Shown: one piece after another, positions 56,439 through 64,000 of the stretch
Layout: every line of letters begins with the position of its first letter
Numbering within the stretch: position 1 is the first letter of the stretch
DNA from: Pelagibacteraceae bacterium AG-365-D07
Lineage (GTDB): Bacteria > Pseudomonadota > Alphaproteobacteria > Pelagibacterales > Pelagibacteraceae
DNA length: 64,000 nucleotides
Direction: 5' to 3'
Assembly: GCA_003280005.1 (NCBI GenBank)
Contig: QCGH01000003.1
Location: forward strand, 1 to 64,000
Program-made: the position numbers and the translations under genes
Notes under the pieces: model-generated
Seen by the model: the letters and a program-made list of their open reading frames with translations, nothing else
Told to the model about the DNA's origin: nothing
Database searches by the model: none

Positions 56439-57590
56439 TTATGATCTAAATCTCAAGTTACTTCTGTTTAGATCTTTAATTTTTTTACATCCCATAAGCT
56501 TCATATCTCTTGTTAACTCTGTTTTATATTGTCCCAAAGCCCTTTCAACACCAGCTTGTCCAGCTGCCGCTAATGCATAAAGATATAGCCTGCCACCAGC
56601 ACACGCCTTTGCACCAAGTGACAAAGCTTTAAGCATGTGTGTTCCTCTTTGAAAACCTCCTTCACAAATAACATCTAATTTATCTCCAACTGCATCAACA
56701 ATTTCTGCGAGTTGATCAAATGGAGATCTGGAGCCATCAAGTTGCCTACCTCCATGATTTGAAACCATTATCCCTGTGCAGCCAATATCTACAGCTCTTT
56801 TAGCATCTTCAACGCTCATCACACCTTTCAAAGCGAAATGACCACCCCATTGGGAACATAATTTTTCAGCATCATTCCAATTCATAGATTGATCCAACAT
56901 TGTAGAAAAATAATTACCTATTGATGTATTGGTACTAGTGCCCTCTTTTACATAATCTTGAAGATGAGGTAGTTCAAACTTTCCCTTTGTTAAATAGTTT
57001 ATTCCCCACATTGGTTTAGTTGCAAAGCTGAAGAGGCTAGATAATGTTAGTTTTGGTGGGGAGGTAAAGCCAGTTCTTAAATCTCTTTCACGATTTCCTC
57101 CAGTTATTGTATCAACTGTTAAAGCCATTACATCAAATTTGGCAGCTTTTGCTCTTTCTAAGCAAGAGTCATTTAAACCTCTATCTTTATGAAAATAGAA
57201 TTGAAACATTTTTGGTGTATCAATCATTGAAGATATTTCTTCAACACTCACTGTAGCTAGAGCTGAAACTCCAAACATAGTATTAAATTTTTGAGCAGCC
57301 TTACCTACTGCTCTTTCTCCATCGTAGTGAAAAAGTCTTTGTAAAGCTGTGGGTGAACAATAAAAAGGTAAATCAATTTTTTTTCCAAAGATTGTTGTAG
57401 ATAAATCTATTTCTTCTACTCCTCTTAAAACATTTGGCACCAAATCTACATCATTGAAAGCGCTAGTATTTCTACCATATGTGATTTCGTCATCTGCAGC
57501 CCCATCAATATAATGAAAAATTGGAGAAGGTAATTTTTTCTTTGCTAGTTTTCTAAAATCATTAAAATTGTGACAATCTTTTAATCTCAT
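56439..57590 (-). CDS. FMN-dependent alpha-hydroxy acid oxidase/dehydrogenase (LldD/GOX family), copy 2
   Basis: FHYIDGAADDEITYGRN, ALTVDTITGGNRERDLRTGF, VSNHGGRQLDGSRSPFDQ, EGGFQRGTHMLKALSLGA; same length as copy 1. Confidence 0.92.
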   Translation of the reverse strand: MRLKDCHNFNDFRKLAKKKLPSPIFHYIDGAADDEITYGRNTSAFNDVDLVPNVLRGVEEIDLSTTIFGKKIDLPFYCSPTALQRLFHYDGERAVGKAAQKFNTMFGVSALATVSVEEISSMIDTPKMFQFYFHKDRGLNDSCLERAKAAKFDVMALTVDTITGGNRERDLRTGFTSPPKLTLSSLFSFATKPMWGINYLTKGKFELPHLQDYVKEGTSTNTSIGNYFSTMLDQSMNWNDAEKLCSQWGGHFALKGVMSVEDAKRAVDIGCTGIMVSNHGGRQLDGSRSPFDQLAEIVDAVGDKLDVICEGGFQRGTHMLKALSLGAKACAGGRLYLYALAAAGQAGVERALGQYKTELTRDMKLMGCKKIKDLNRSNLRFRS

Positions 57591-57605
57591 AAAATAAATC
57601 TTATT

Positions 57606-58127
57606 TTAGAACCGTTTTAGAAAATTAAACATGTAACTATTGGCCCCAGGATTTTTATCACCTAAACTGGCATTTGAGATGTGATTGTAAGAAAAACCTA
57701 ATTCACTATTAGAAAAGATATCCAAAGAAAGTTGAACTTCACTTTTAAATTCTAAAATATGGCCAAGATCTTTTCCATTTCCTTCTCCGTATAATCCCGG
57801 AGTAAAACTTGGAATAATATTTAACTTACCTATTTTATATTGTGCTTGAACACCTGTATAAGCATAAGTTGCGTTATCAGCTGTCATCATAAATCCTGTC
57901 ACAGGAGATAGTGTACCTAAAAAACTTTCTCTTGTTAAATTTTCATTCTGATGTTGGATGCCAAACAAAGATGCTCTTTTCCCATCATCACTAAAATCAA
58001 AAGTCCCTGAGTAAAAATTCCACTCATGATCTTTTTCAATGATATTTTTATCATCACTAGATACATTTTGAATGATTAGGAAAATTAGAATTGGACAAAT
58101 ATTTAATAATTTAATTATACTTTTCAT
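57606..58127 (-). CDS. PagL-like lipid A 3-O-deacylase (acyloxyacyl hydrolase family)
   Basis: Signal peptide; C-terminal FSYNHISNASLGDKNPGANSYMFNFLKRF resembles the PagL H-S active-site region. Confidence 0.75.
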   Translation of the reverse strand: MKSIIKLLNICPILIFLIIQNVSSDDKNIIEKDHEWNFYSGTFDFSDDGKRASLFGIQHQNENLTRESFLGTLSPVTGFMMTADNATYAYTGVQAQYKIGKLNIIPSFTPGLYGEGNGKDLGHILEFKSEVQLSLDIFSNSELGFSYNHISNASLGDKNPGANSYMFNFLKRF

Positions 58128-58503
58128 TTTTAACTCTATTTATAAGTAATTTTCTTTTAATTAAAAGACCTCCAAAAATAAACAAAAATAAAGGTAATAA
58201 CCATAGTAATAAAGTATATTTATTAATTTCAGGTTCGTAAACGATCCATTCACCATATTTCGATTTAAGAAAATTGTAAATGTCTTCTTCAGAATTACCC
58301 GAAGCTAATTTTTGAGAAATTAATGTCTTTAAGCTTAAAGCAAATTCTGAATTAGAATCATAAACTGATTGTCCTTGGCAAATTAAACATCTTAGATTTT
58401 TGGCAATTTCATCAACTTGAGGGTTTTGAGCATTAACATTATAAGAAAATAATAAATTCAAGAAAAATAAAAAATAAAACAATTTTAATAGTTTTTTAGT
58501 CAT
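58111..58503 (-). CDS. ccmH: Cytochrome c maturation protein CcmH (thioredoxin-like, N-terminal type)
   Basis: LRCLICQGQSVYDSNSEFALSLKTLI, IYNFLKSKYGEWIVYEP. Confidence 0.95.
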   Translation of the reverse strand: MTKKLLKLFYFLFFLNLLFSYNVNAQNPQVDEIAKNLRCLICQGQSVYDSNSEFALSLKTLISQKLASGNSEEDIYNFLKSKYGEWIVYEPEINKYTLLLWLLPLFLFIFGGLLIKRKLLINRVKNEKYN

Positions 58504-59015
58504 TTTATAAATTTTTTAATTTCAATTTCATTTTCCAAATTTATAGGTCCAATATATTTTTTTAAAATACTTAAGTCCCTACCAATTATAAATGTTTCTG
58601 GAACACCATATGCCCCTAAAAAAATAGACTTTGTACCATTTGAATCTATCAAAATTGTATCATATGGATTGCCAAGTTCGTCTAAAAATTTTTGTGCATT
58701 ATCCTTTTTATCTTTATAATTTAGACCTATCATTTTTATATTAGCAATTTCTGAAATATTCTTTATATGTTTATGTTCTTGTCTACAAGGTATGCACCAA
58801 GATGACCAAATATTAATTATAATGAATTTTTCATTACCAAATAATTGTTTTAATTTTAAATCATTACCTGAATGAAATTCTTTGATCGAAATATTTTCTA
58901 TTATATTTATTTTTTTTGGAATATAATTTTTATTTTCAAATAAACTCTTTAAAAAAATTATTAAAGTGAATATGATTATTAATAAAATAAATATGAATGA
59001 AAATTTAACTTTCAT
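58500..59015 (-). CDS. ccmG: Thiol:disulfide interchange protein CcmG/DsbE
   Basis: INIWSSWCIPCRQEHKHI, GVPETFII. Confidence 0.94.
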   Translation of the reverse strand: MKVKFSFIFILLIIIFTLIIFLKSLFENKNYIPKKINIIENISIKEFHSGNDLKLKQLFGNEKFIIINIWSSWCIPCRQEHKHIKNISEIANIKMIGLNYKDKKDNAQKFLDELGNPYDTILIDSNGTKSIFLGAYGVPETFIIGRDLSILKKYIGPINLENEIEIKKFIK

Positions 59016-60874
59016 TTAAAATTTTTCCTTAAACCTAAAAATCCTCCTACCGCGAGCATAAATGCAGAAAGCCAGATAAAAAGCATAAACGGTTTTTTCT
59101 GATATCGGATATTTAAGTAATCAGTATTCTTCAAATAATTTACAACTACAAGATTATCACTAAATAAGTTTGTTTTGATATCTGCCTCACTAGTTATAGT
59201 TTCAGGAACTTTATATAACCTTAGTTCAGGAAAGAATTTCAATTTTTGATCACTTTGGATAACATGAATTTCCGCTTTTAAAGATGTAAAATTATCAATT
59301 TGGCTTCGAGATATATTCTCAAATTTTAAGAGGTAATTGGATAATTTTTTTTCTTCACCTTTTTTTAAATTAACCGATACCTCTTCGCTAAATAAACTAT
59401 TTAAAATAATACTTATTATTAAAATACTAAATGATAAATGCGAAATTTTTTGAGATATTTTTAAACTTTTATTTTTTAAATCAATTATAGAAATAAAAAA
59501 CAAATATATCGCTGAAGAAATAAGAAGTGTTGAATATAACACTTGTGTATTAAAATTTTTTGCAATCAGATATGAGATAAGTATTGATATAAAAAATAAG
59601 ACTATTTTTATTATTTTTATCTCTAATTTTTTGTTTTTTATCCAATCTAACTTTGGACCAATGGACATTATAAGCAAAAATGGAATTAAAAAGGGAATTA
59701 TTAATTGATTAAAATAAGGTGGTCCAACTGAAATTTTTTCTGTTGTAATTGCTTCTAAAAAAATTGGGTAAACTGTGCCTATCAAAACAACTGCGAGAAA
59801 ATACATCATAAACCAGTTGTTAATTACAATTGCTGTTTCTTTACTTAGTAGATATGATTTTGAAAATTTTTCAATATTATTAAATTTAAAATATATTATT
59901 AAAGCAATAAAAATTAGAACAGTTAAAAAAATTAAAACAAATATTCCTCTTTCGGGATCATTTGCGAAAGTGTGAACTGAATTTAAAATCCCAGATCTCA
60001 CTAAAAATGTTCCACTCATACTTAAAATAAAAGTGCTTAGCGCAAGTATAACTGTCCAGGATTGTAAATTTGATCTTTTTTCTAAAACTGATGTACAATG
60101 TAACAATGCGGATAAACAAAACCAAGGCATCAGTGAAACATTCTCTACGGGATCCCAAAACCAAAAACCACCCCAACCTAACTCATAATAAGCCCAAATA
60201 GATCCTAACAAAATACCTATTGTTAGAAAAATCCAAGAAATTAAAGTCCATTTTTTTAAATCATTTGCCCAATCTTTGTTTGTATAGTTGCAAACTAATG
60301 CCGCTAACGATGAAGAAAAAATTATGGAAGATCCTACGTAGCCTAAATATAAAATAGGTGGATGAATTGCTAAAGCAGGATCTTGCAAGATCGGATTTAA
60401 CCCTAATCCTTCAATTGGTGTTGGTATAATTAGCTGAAAAGGATTTGATGTAAATATGATGAATAATAAAAAGCCTAAAATAATAAGTTGTTGAAAAAAA
60501 ATTGTTAAAATTCTAAACGAGTCTAAAAGTTTTTTTGATTTAAAAAAGAAAATTACAATAAATAAACTTAAAACAAATAACCAAAGCAACAAACTGCCTT
60601 CATGATTCCCCCAAGTTCCTGATATTTTGTAGAATAGGGGCTTAGCGGTATGAGAGTTATTGTATACAGCTAAATTGCTGAAATCTGAATTTATAAAAGC
60701 TAATAACAAAGTTATAAAACTTACACAAATTAAAAAAAATTGTACTGAAATAGTTGCAAAAATACTTAAATTCAAAATCGATTTTGATTTAAAATTCTTA
60801 AAAGTTAGAATTAGAATTATAAATGAAGTTATCAGAGCTAAAATTAAGGAATAATTTCCGATTAAATTTAACAC
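59012..60874 (-). CDS. ccmF: Cytochrome c-type biogenesis protein CcmF
   Basis: SGTWGNHEGSLLLW, LGWGGFWFWDPVENVSLMPW, LVRSGILNSVHTFANDPERG. Confidence 0.97.
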   Translation of the reverse strand: MLNLIGNYSLILALITSFIILILTFKNFKSKSILNLSIFATISVQFFLICVSFITLLLAFINSDFSNLAVYNNSHTAKPLFYKISGTWGNHEGSLLLWLFVLSLFIVIFFFKSKKLLDSFRILTIFFQQLIILGFLLFIIFTSNPFQLIIPTPIEGLGLNPILQDPALAIHPPILYLGYVGSSIIFSSSLAALVCNYTNKDWANDLKKWTLISWIFLTIGILLGSIWAYYELGWGGFWFWDPVENVSLMPWFCLSALLHCTSVLEKRSNLQSWTVILALSTFILSMSGTFLVRSGILNSVHTFANDPERGIFVLIFLTVLIFIALIIYFKFNNIEKFSKSYLLSKETAIVINNWFMMYFLAVVLIGTVYPIFLEAITTEKISVGPPYFNQLIIPFLIPFLLIMSIGPKLDWIKNKKLEIKIIKIVLFFISILISYLIAKNFNTQVLYSTLLISSAIYLFFISIIDLKNKSLKISQKISHLSFSILIISIILNSLFSEEVSVNLKKGEEKKLSNYLLKFENISRSQIDNFTSLKAEIHVIQSDQKLKFFPELRLYKVPETITSEADIKTNLFSDNLVVVNYLKNTDYLNIRYQKKPFMLFIWLSAFMLAVGGFLGLRKNFK

Positions 60875-60875
60875 T

Positions 60876-61298
60876 TTATTTTTCCTCTAACGCCTCTTTC
60901 ACTTCAGGAGGTATATAATTTTCGTCATGTTTAGCTAAAATCTTTAATGCATTTAAAAAATTTCTATCCTGAAGAAATCCTTCAGCCACAACTCCTTTGT
61001 CTTCAGCGAAAAGATTTGGAATTACTCCAGAAAATTTTACTTTAATTTCGTTCTTGAAGTCAGTAATCACAAAATTAACCTGATCTGTGCTCATAGAAAC
61101 AGAATTTTTCTTTACCATACCGCCAACTCTATATTTTTTATTATAATTAATTTCCCCTAATTCTTTAATATCTGATGGTGAGATGAAATAAACAACATTA
61201 TCCTCTAAAGACTTTAAAACCAAATAAGTAGTTAGTATTAATACGATTAATATTAATGAAAGAAATAAGAACCTTAGCTTAACTTTTTTACCATACAT
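60876..61298 (-). CDS. ccmE: Cytochrome c maturation heme chaperone CcmE
   Basis: [46 protein letters not shown] heme-binding HxxxY. Confidence 0.96.
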   Translation of the reverse strand: MYGKKVKLRFLFLSLILIVLILTTYLVLKSLEDNVVYFISPSDIKELGEINYNKKYRVGGMVKKNSVSMSTDQVNFVITDFKNEIKVKFSGVIPNLFAEDKGVVAEGFLQDRNFLNALKILAKHDENYIPPEVKEALEEK

Positions 61299-61310
61299 GA
61301 AATATTAAAG

Positions 61311-61541
61311 TTAAATTTTTGAGCCAGAATGTTTCAAAATTTCTTTATGAATATCTTGACTGATAGCAACACTATATTGCTTTTCTGATAATGTTGAGAA
61401 ATTTTCTTCAAATCTTTTTTGCTCTTTTTTTAACTGTAAATTTATTATGAAATATAAACTTAAAAAACTTATTAATGTAAACGAAAAAGCAGACCAAACA
61501 TAAATCCCATAACCATTCATTAAAATTAGATCTGATATCAT
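61311..61541 (-). CDS. ccmD: Cytochrome c maturation protein CcmD
   Basis: Small single-TM protein GYGIYVWSAFSFTLISFLSLY between ccmC and ccmE. Confidence 0.85.
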   Translation of the reverse strand: MISDLILMNGYGIYVWSAFSFTLISFLSLYFIINLQLKKEQKRFEENFSTLSEKQYSVAISQDIHKEILKHSGSKI

Positions 61542-62245
61542 AATCTTTTTAAACCTTTGTTTTTAATCTTTATCAGTTCTGTATTATATTTCATTAAAAA
61601 AATCAAAACTGAAAATAGGGCAAATGCCGCAGTCATTATTATAAGCGGTATTAACATAGACGAATGTATTGCCGATTTCTCAGTTAAACTAATTGAAGCA
61701 GGCTGATGTAGTGTGTTCCACCAATCTACAGAAAATTTAATTATAGGTATATTTATTGCTCCAAATATTGCAATTATCGAAGATATTTTATTTGACTTAT
61801 CTGGATCTTTAAAAGTTCTGAAAGATAAAATGTAAAGTGCGTAAAGAATGAATAATATTAACATTGATGTAATTCTGGCATCCCATGCCCACCAAGTCCC
61901 CCAGGTTGGCTTTCCCCAAATAGATCCTGTTACTAAAGCAATTAAGGTAAATAGAATTCCTGATGGTGCAAAGCTTTTTGAAATTAAAATCAAATTTTTA
62001 TTCTTAAATAAAAATACTGAAACAGATATTAATGCAATTAAACAAAATATTCCTAAAGAGATCCAGGCTGCTGGAACATGAACATACATAATTCTAACTG
62101 AGTCTTTTTGCAAATAATCTTCTGGGGATAAAAATAATGCTTCAACTAAACCAACTGTTAGAACTGTTATAAAACAAAAGAAAACAATCTTTTGTAAAAT
62201 CGAATTTATTTTAAAAATTCTATAAGGATTAAAAAATTTAAACAT
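61538..62245 (-). CDS. ccmC: Heme exporter protein CcmC
   Basis: YVHVPAAWISLGIF, GSIWGKPTWGTWWAWDARITSML, NTLHQPASI. Confidence 0.97.
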   Translation of the reverse strand: MFKFFNPYRIFKINSILQKIVFFCFITVLTVGLVEALFLSPEDYLQKDSVRIMYVHVPAAWISLGIFCLIALISVSVFLFKNKNLILISKSFAPSGILFTLIALVTGSIWGKPTWGTWWAWDARITSMLILFILYALYILSFRTFKDPDKSNKISSIIAIFGAINIPIIKFSVDWWNTLHQPASISLTEKSAIHSSMLIPLIIMTAAFALFSVLIFLMKYNTELIKIKNKGLKRL

Positions 62246-62286
62246 TATTTTTTATAAAATATTTTAATGGAATATTATTTTTAATC

Positions 62287-62345
62287 ACTTTGATCAAGAG
62301 CTCTGAGGGAGATAAATTGGGAATGTTTGAACTCCTGATCAAAGT
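62287..62345. ncRNA. Candidate structured RNA or regulatory hairpin between hspQ and ccmC
   Basis: ACTTTGATCA (62287-62296) pairs perfectly with TGATCAAAGT (62336-62345); GAGCTC/GAACTC extends the stem with mismatches. Confidence 0.45.
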
Positions 62346-62413
62346 ATTATTTATAATAAAACTAATTTTTGTCTTTGTTTGGGATTAAATGTGTTTAAAT
62401 ATTGACCAATATT

Positions 62414-62734
62414 TTAGTTTGAGGGTTTAAAATAGCTAGATCCCTTTTTTCCACTAAAAATCTCATTTAGCAGCGGGTGTTGAATTGGTTCTCCTGAGTC
62501 ATCTGGTAATAAATTTTGCTCAGACACGTAAGCCTCATATGTTATTTCCTCGTTCTCTGCTAACAAATGGTAGAAAGGTTGGTCCTTTCTAGGCCTAACG
62601 TTCTTTGGGATGGACTGATACCATTCCTCTGAATTATTAAATTCAAAATCTACATCGTAAATGACTCCTCTGAAGTCAAAGTGTCTATGCTTTACTATAT
62701 CACCTATTGAAAATTTAGCTTTTTGAATTGGCAC
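62414..62734 (-). CDS. hspQ: HspQ/YccV-like hemimethylated-DNA-binding/heat shock protein
   Basis: KFSIGDIVKHRHFDFRGVIYDVDFEFNNSEEW, QPFYHLLAENEEITYEAYVSEQNLLPDDSGEPIQHP. Confidence 0.94.
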   Translation of the reverse strand: MPIQKAKFSIGDIVKHRHFDFRGVIYDVDFEFNNSEEWYQSIPKNVRPRKDQPFYHLLAENEEITYEAYVSEQNLLPDDSGEPIQHPLLNEIFSGKKGSSYFKPSN

Positions 62735-62812
62735 ATACTTAGTATGGGTATTTGAAAAAAAAAATCAATAGAAAAGATATTAATGATTTGTTAATCTGTT
62801 AATAAATACACA

Positions 62813-63364
62813 GTGAATAAATCTTTTGTAAAATTTGTCACAGACTTTGGGCCTTTAGCACTATTTTTATACATATATTATAGTAGTGGCAAAGATATCA
62901 AGGTTGCATTGATTCCATTTATAATAGCAACGATACTTGCTGTTATTTTAGTTTGGTTTATAGAAAAAAGAGTACCAATGGTTCCTTTGTTGGGTGGTTT
63001 TTTTATAACATTTTTCGGAGGATTAACTGTATACTTTGATAATCCAGTTTTTATTTACATTAAACCAACAATAATAAATATTCTCTTTGGCTTAGCGCTT
63101 TTGTTTAGTAAATATTTTACGAATGAACCAATACTTAAAAAAATACTTGGTAATGCTTTAAATTTAAATGAAGAGGGTTGGAAAATTTTAAATGTTAGAT
63201 GGATGTATTTTTTCTTTTCATTAGCATTGTTAAATGAAATTGTATGGCGTACTCAATCTGAGGAGTTTTGGGTAAATTTTAAAGTTTGGGGGCTACTACC
63301 TATTACATTTATTTTTACTGCTTTCCAGATTAAATTAATTAATAAATACAAAACAAATGAGTAA
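62813..63364 (+). CDS. yciB: Inner membrane-spanning protein YciB (intracellular septation protein A); GTG start
   Basis: FVTDFGPLALFLYIYY, RVPMVPLLGGFFITFFGGLTVYFDNPVFIYIKPTIIN, NEIVWRTQSEEFWVNFKV. Confidence 0.94.
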   Translation: MNKSFVKFVTDFGPLALFLYIYYSSGKDIKVALIPFIIATILAVILVWFIEKRVPMVPLLGGFFITFFGGLTVYFDNPVFIYIKPTIINILFGLALLFSKYFTNEPILKKILGNALNLNEEGWKILNVRWMYFFFSLALLNEIVWRTQSEEFWVNFKVWGLLPITFIFTAFQIKLINKYKTNE

Positions 63365-63695
63365 TTATCTAAAATTAGTAGTAAACAATCCTCAATCAAA
63401 TAAAAAACAAGAATATTTTTTTGAAAAAGAGGAACTTAAAATTATTTTAGATTTATATGCTAAGATGGTTTCAAATGGCTCGTGGAAAGATTATGGGCTA
63501 AAAATATCCAGCAAACAGGTTGCTTTTAGCGTTTTTAAAAATTCATCAGAAAACGCAGTCTATAATATTTGTAAAACTTTCAAGCCAGTTAATAAAAATC
63601 TTAAATATTCTATAACAGATACCAAGGGAAGAATTATAAAAAATTCATATCTTTTAAAAGAATTAATTAAAAATATTAACTGGAAGAAACTTTAG
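63357..63695 (+). CDS. DUF2794-like conserved hypothetical protein
   Basis: FEKEELKIILDLYAKMVSNGSWKDYGLKISSKQVAFSVFKNSSENAVYNICK; adjacency to yciB. Confidence 0.75.
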   Translation: MSNYLKLVVNNPQSNKKQEYFFEKEELKIILDLYAKMVSNGSWKDYGLKISSKQVAFSVFKNSSENAVYNICKTFKPVNKNLKYSITDTKGRIIKNSYLLKELIKNINWKKL

Positions 63696-63697
63696 AT

Positions 63698-64000
63698 TTA
63701 TCTTCTTTGACCAAATAATCTCAACAGCATTATAAATAAATTTATAAAATCTAGATATAATGTTAACGCGCCCATAACAGCTTTTTTACCCATTATTTCA
63801 CCACTATCAGATGAAACATACATATTTTTTATTTTTTGGGTATCGTAAGCAGTTAAACCAACAAAAATTAAAACACCTAAAATTGATATTATAAAATACA
63901 TCATTGAAGACTTTAAAAAAATATTTACTAATGAGGCTATAATTATTCCAATCAATCCCATAAACAGAAAAGAGCCAAGTTTCGTTAAATCTCTTTTAGT
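63698..64000 (-). CDS. Bax inhibitor-1/YccA family membrane protein, C-terminal part (runs off the window)
   Basis: Frame stays open to the edge: TKRDLTKLGSFLFMGLIGIIIASLVNIFLKSS...GLTAYDTQKIKNMY...GALTLYLDFINLFIMLLRLFGQRR. Confidence 0.92.
   Translation of the reverse strand, partial: TKRDLTKLGSFLFMGLIGIIIASLVNIFLKSSMMYFIISILGVLIFVGLTAYDTQKIKNMYVSSDSGEIMGKKAVMGALTLYLDFINLFIMLLRLFGQRR

Overview
This AT-rich 64 kb window is densely packed and looks like a chromosomal segment of a SAR11/Pelagibacter-type marine alphaproteobacterium. That assignment rests on gene content, very short intergenic gaps, and the dmdABC and sdh/suc/mdh arrangement; no database was searched. Most of it is core metabolism: proBA-nadD-rsfS-ctpA-rppH, atpHAGDC, priA, lpd-sucBADC-mdh-mmsA-sdhBADC-asd, DMSP demethylation (dmdABC), leuBDC, rplS-trmD-rpsP-ffh, dapF-ftsY, a TRAP transporter followed by an alpha-hydroxy-acid cluster, cytochrome c maturation (ccm) genes, hspQ and yciB. 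I saw no rRNA, tRNA, CRISPR array, transposase or prophage. The most accessory-looking segment is a + strand five-gene nonulosonic (sialic-like) acid block at about 11.87-17.47 kb between priA and lpd, containing an AsnB-like amidotransferase and a 2-hydroxyacid dehydrogenase. The best non-coding signals are a multi-hairpin leader upstream of ffh, a 10-bp-stem element between hspQ and ccmC, a terminator-like hairpin between dctP and dctQ, an 8-bp inverted repeat upstream of the atp operon, and phased direct repeats upstream of dctP. I did not find a clearly new multi-gene system. The strongest leads are the nonulosonate block, the hydroxy-acid uptake/oxidation cluster and the two RNA-like elements.
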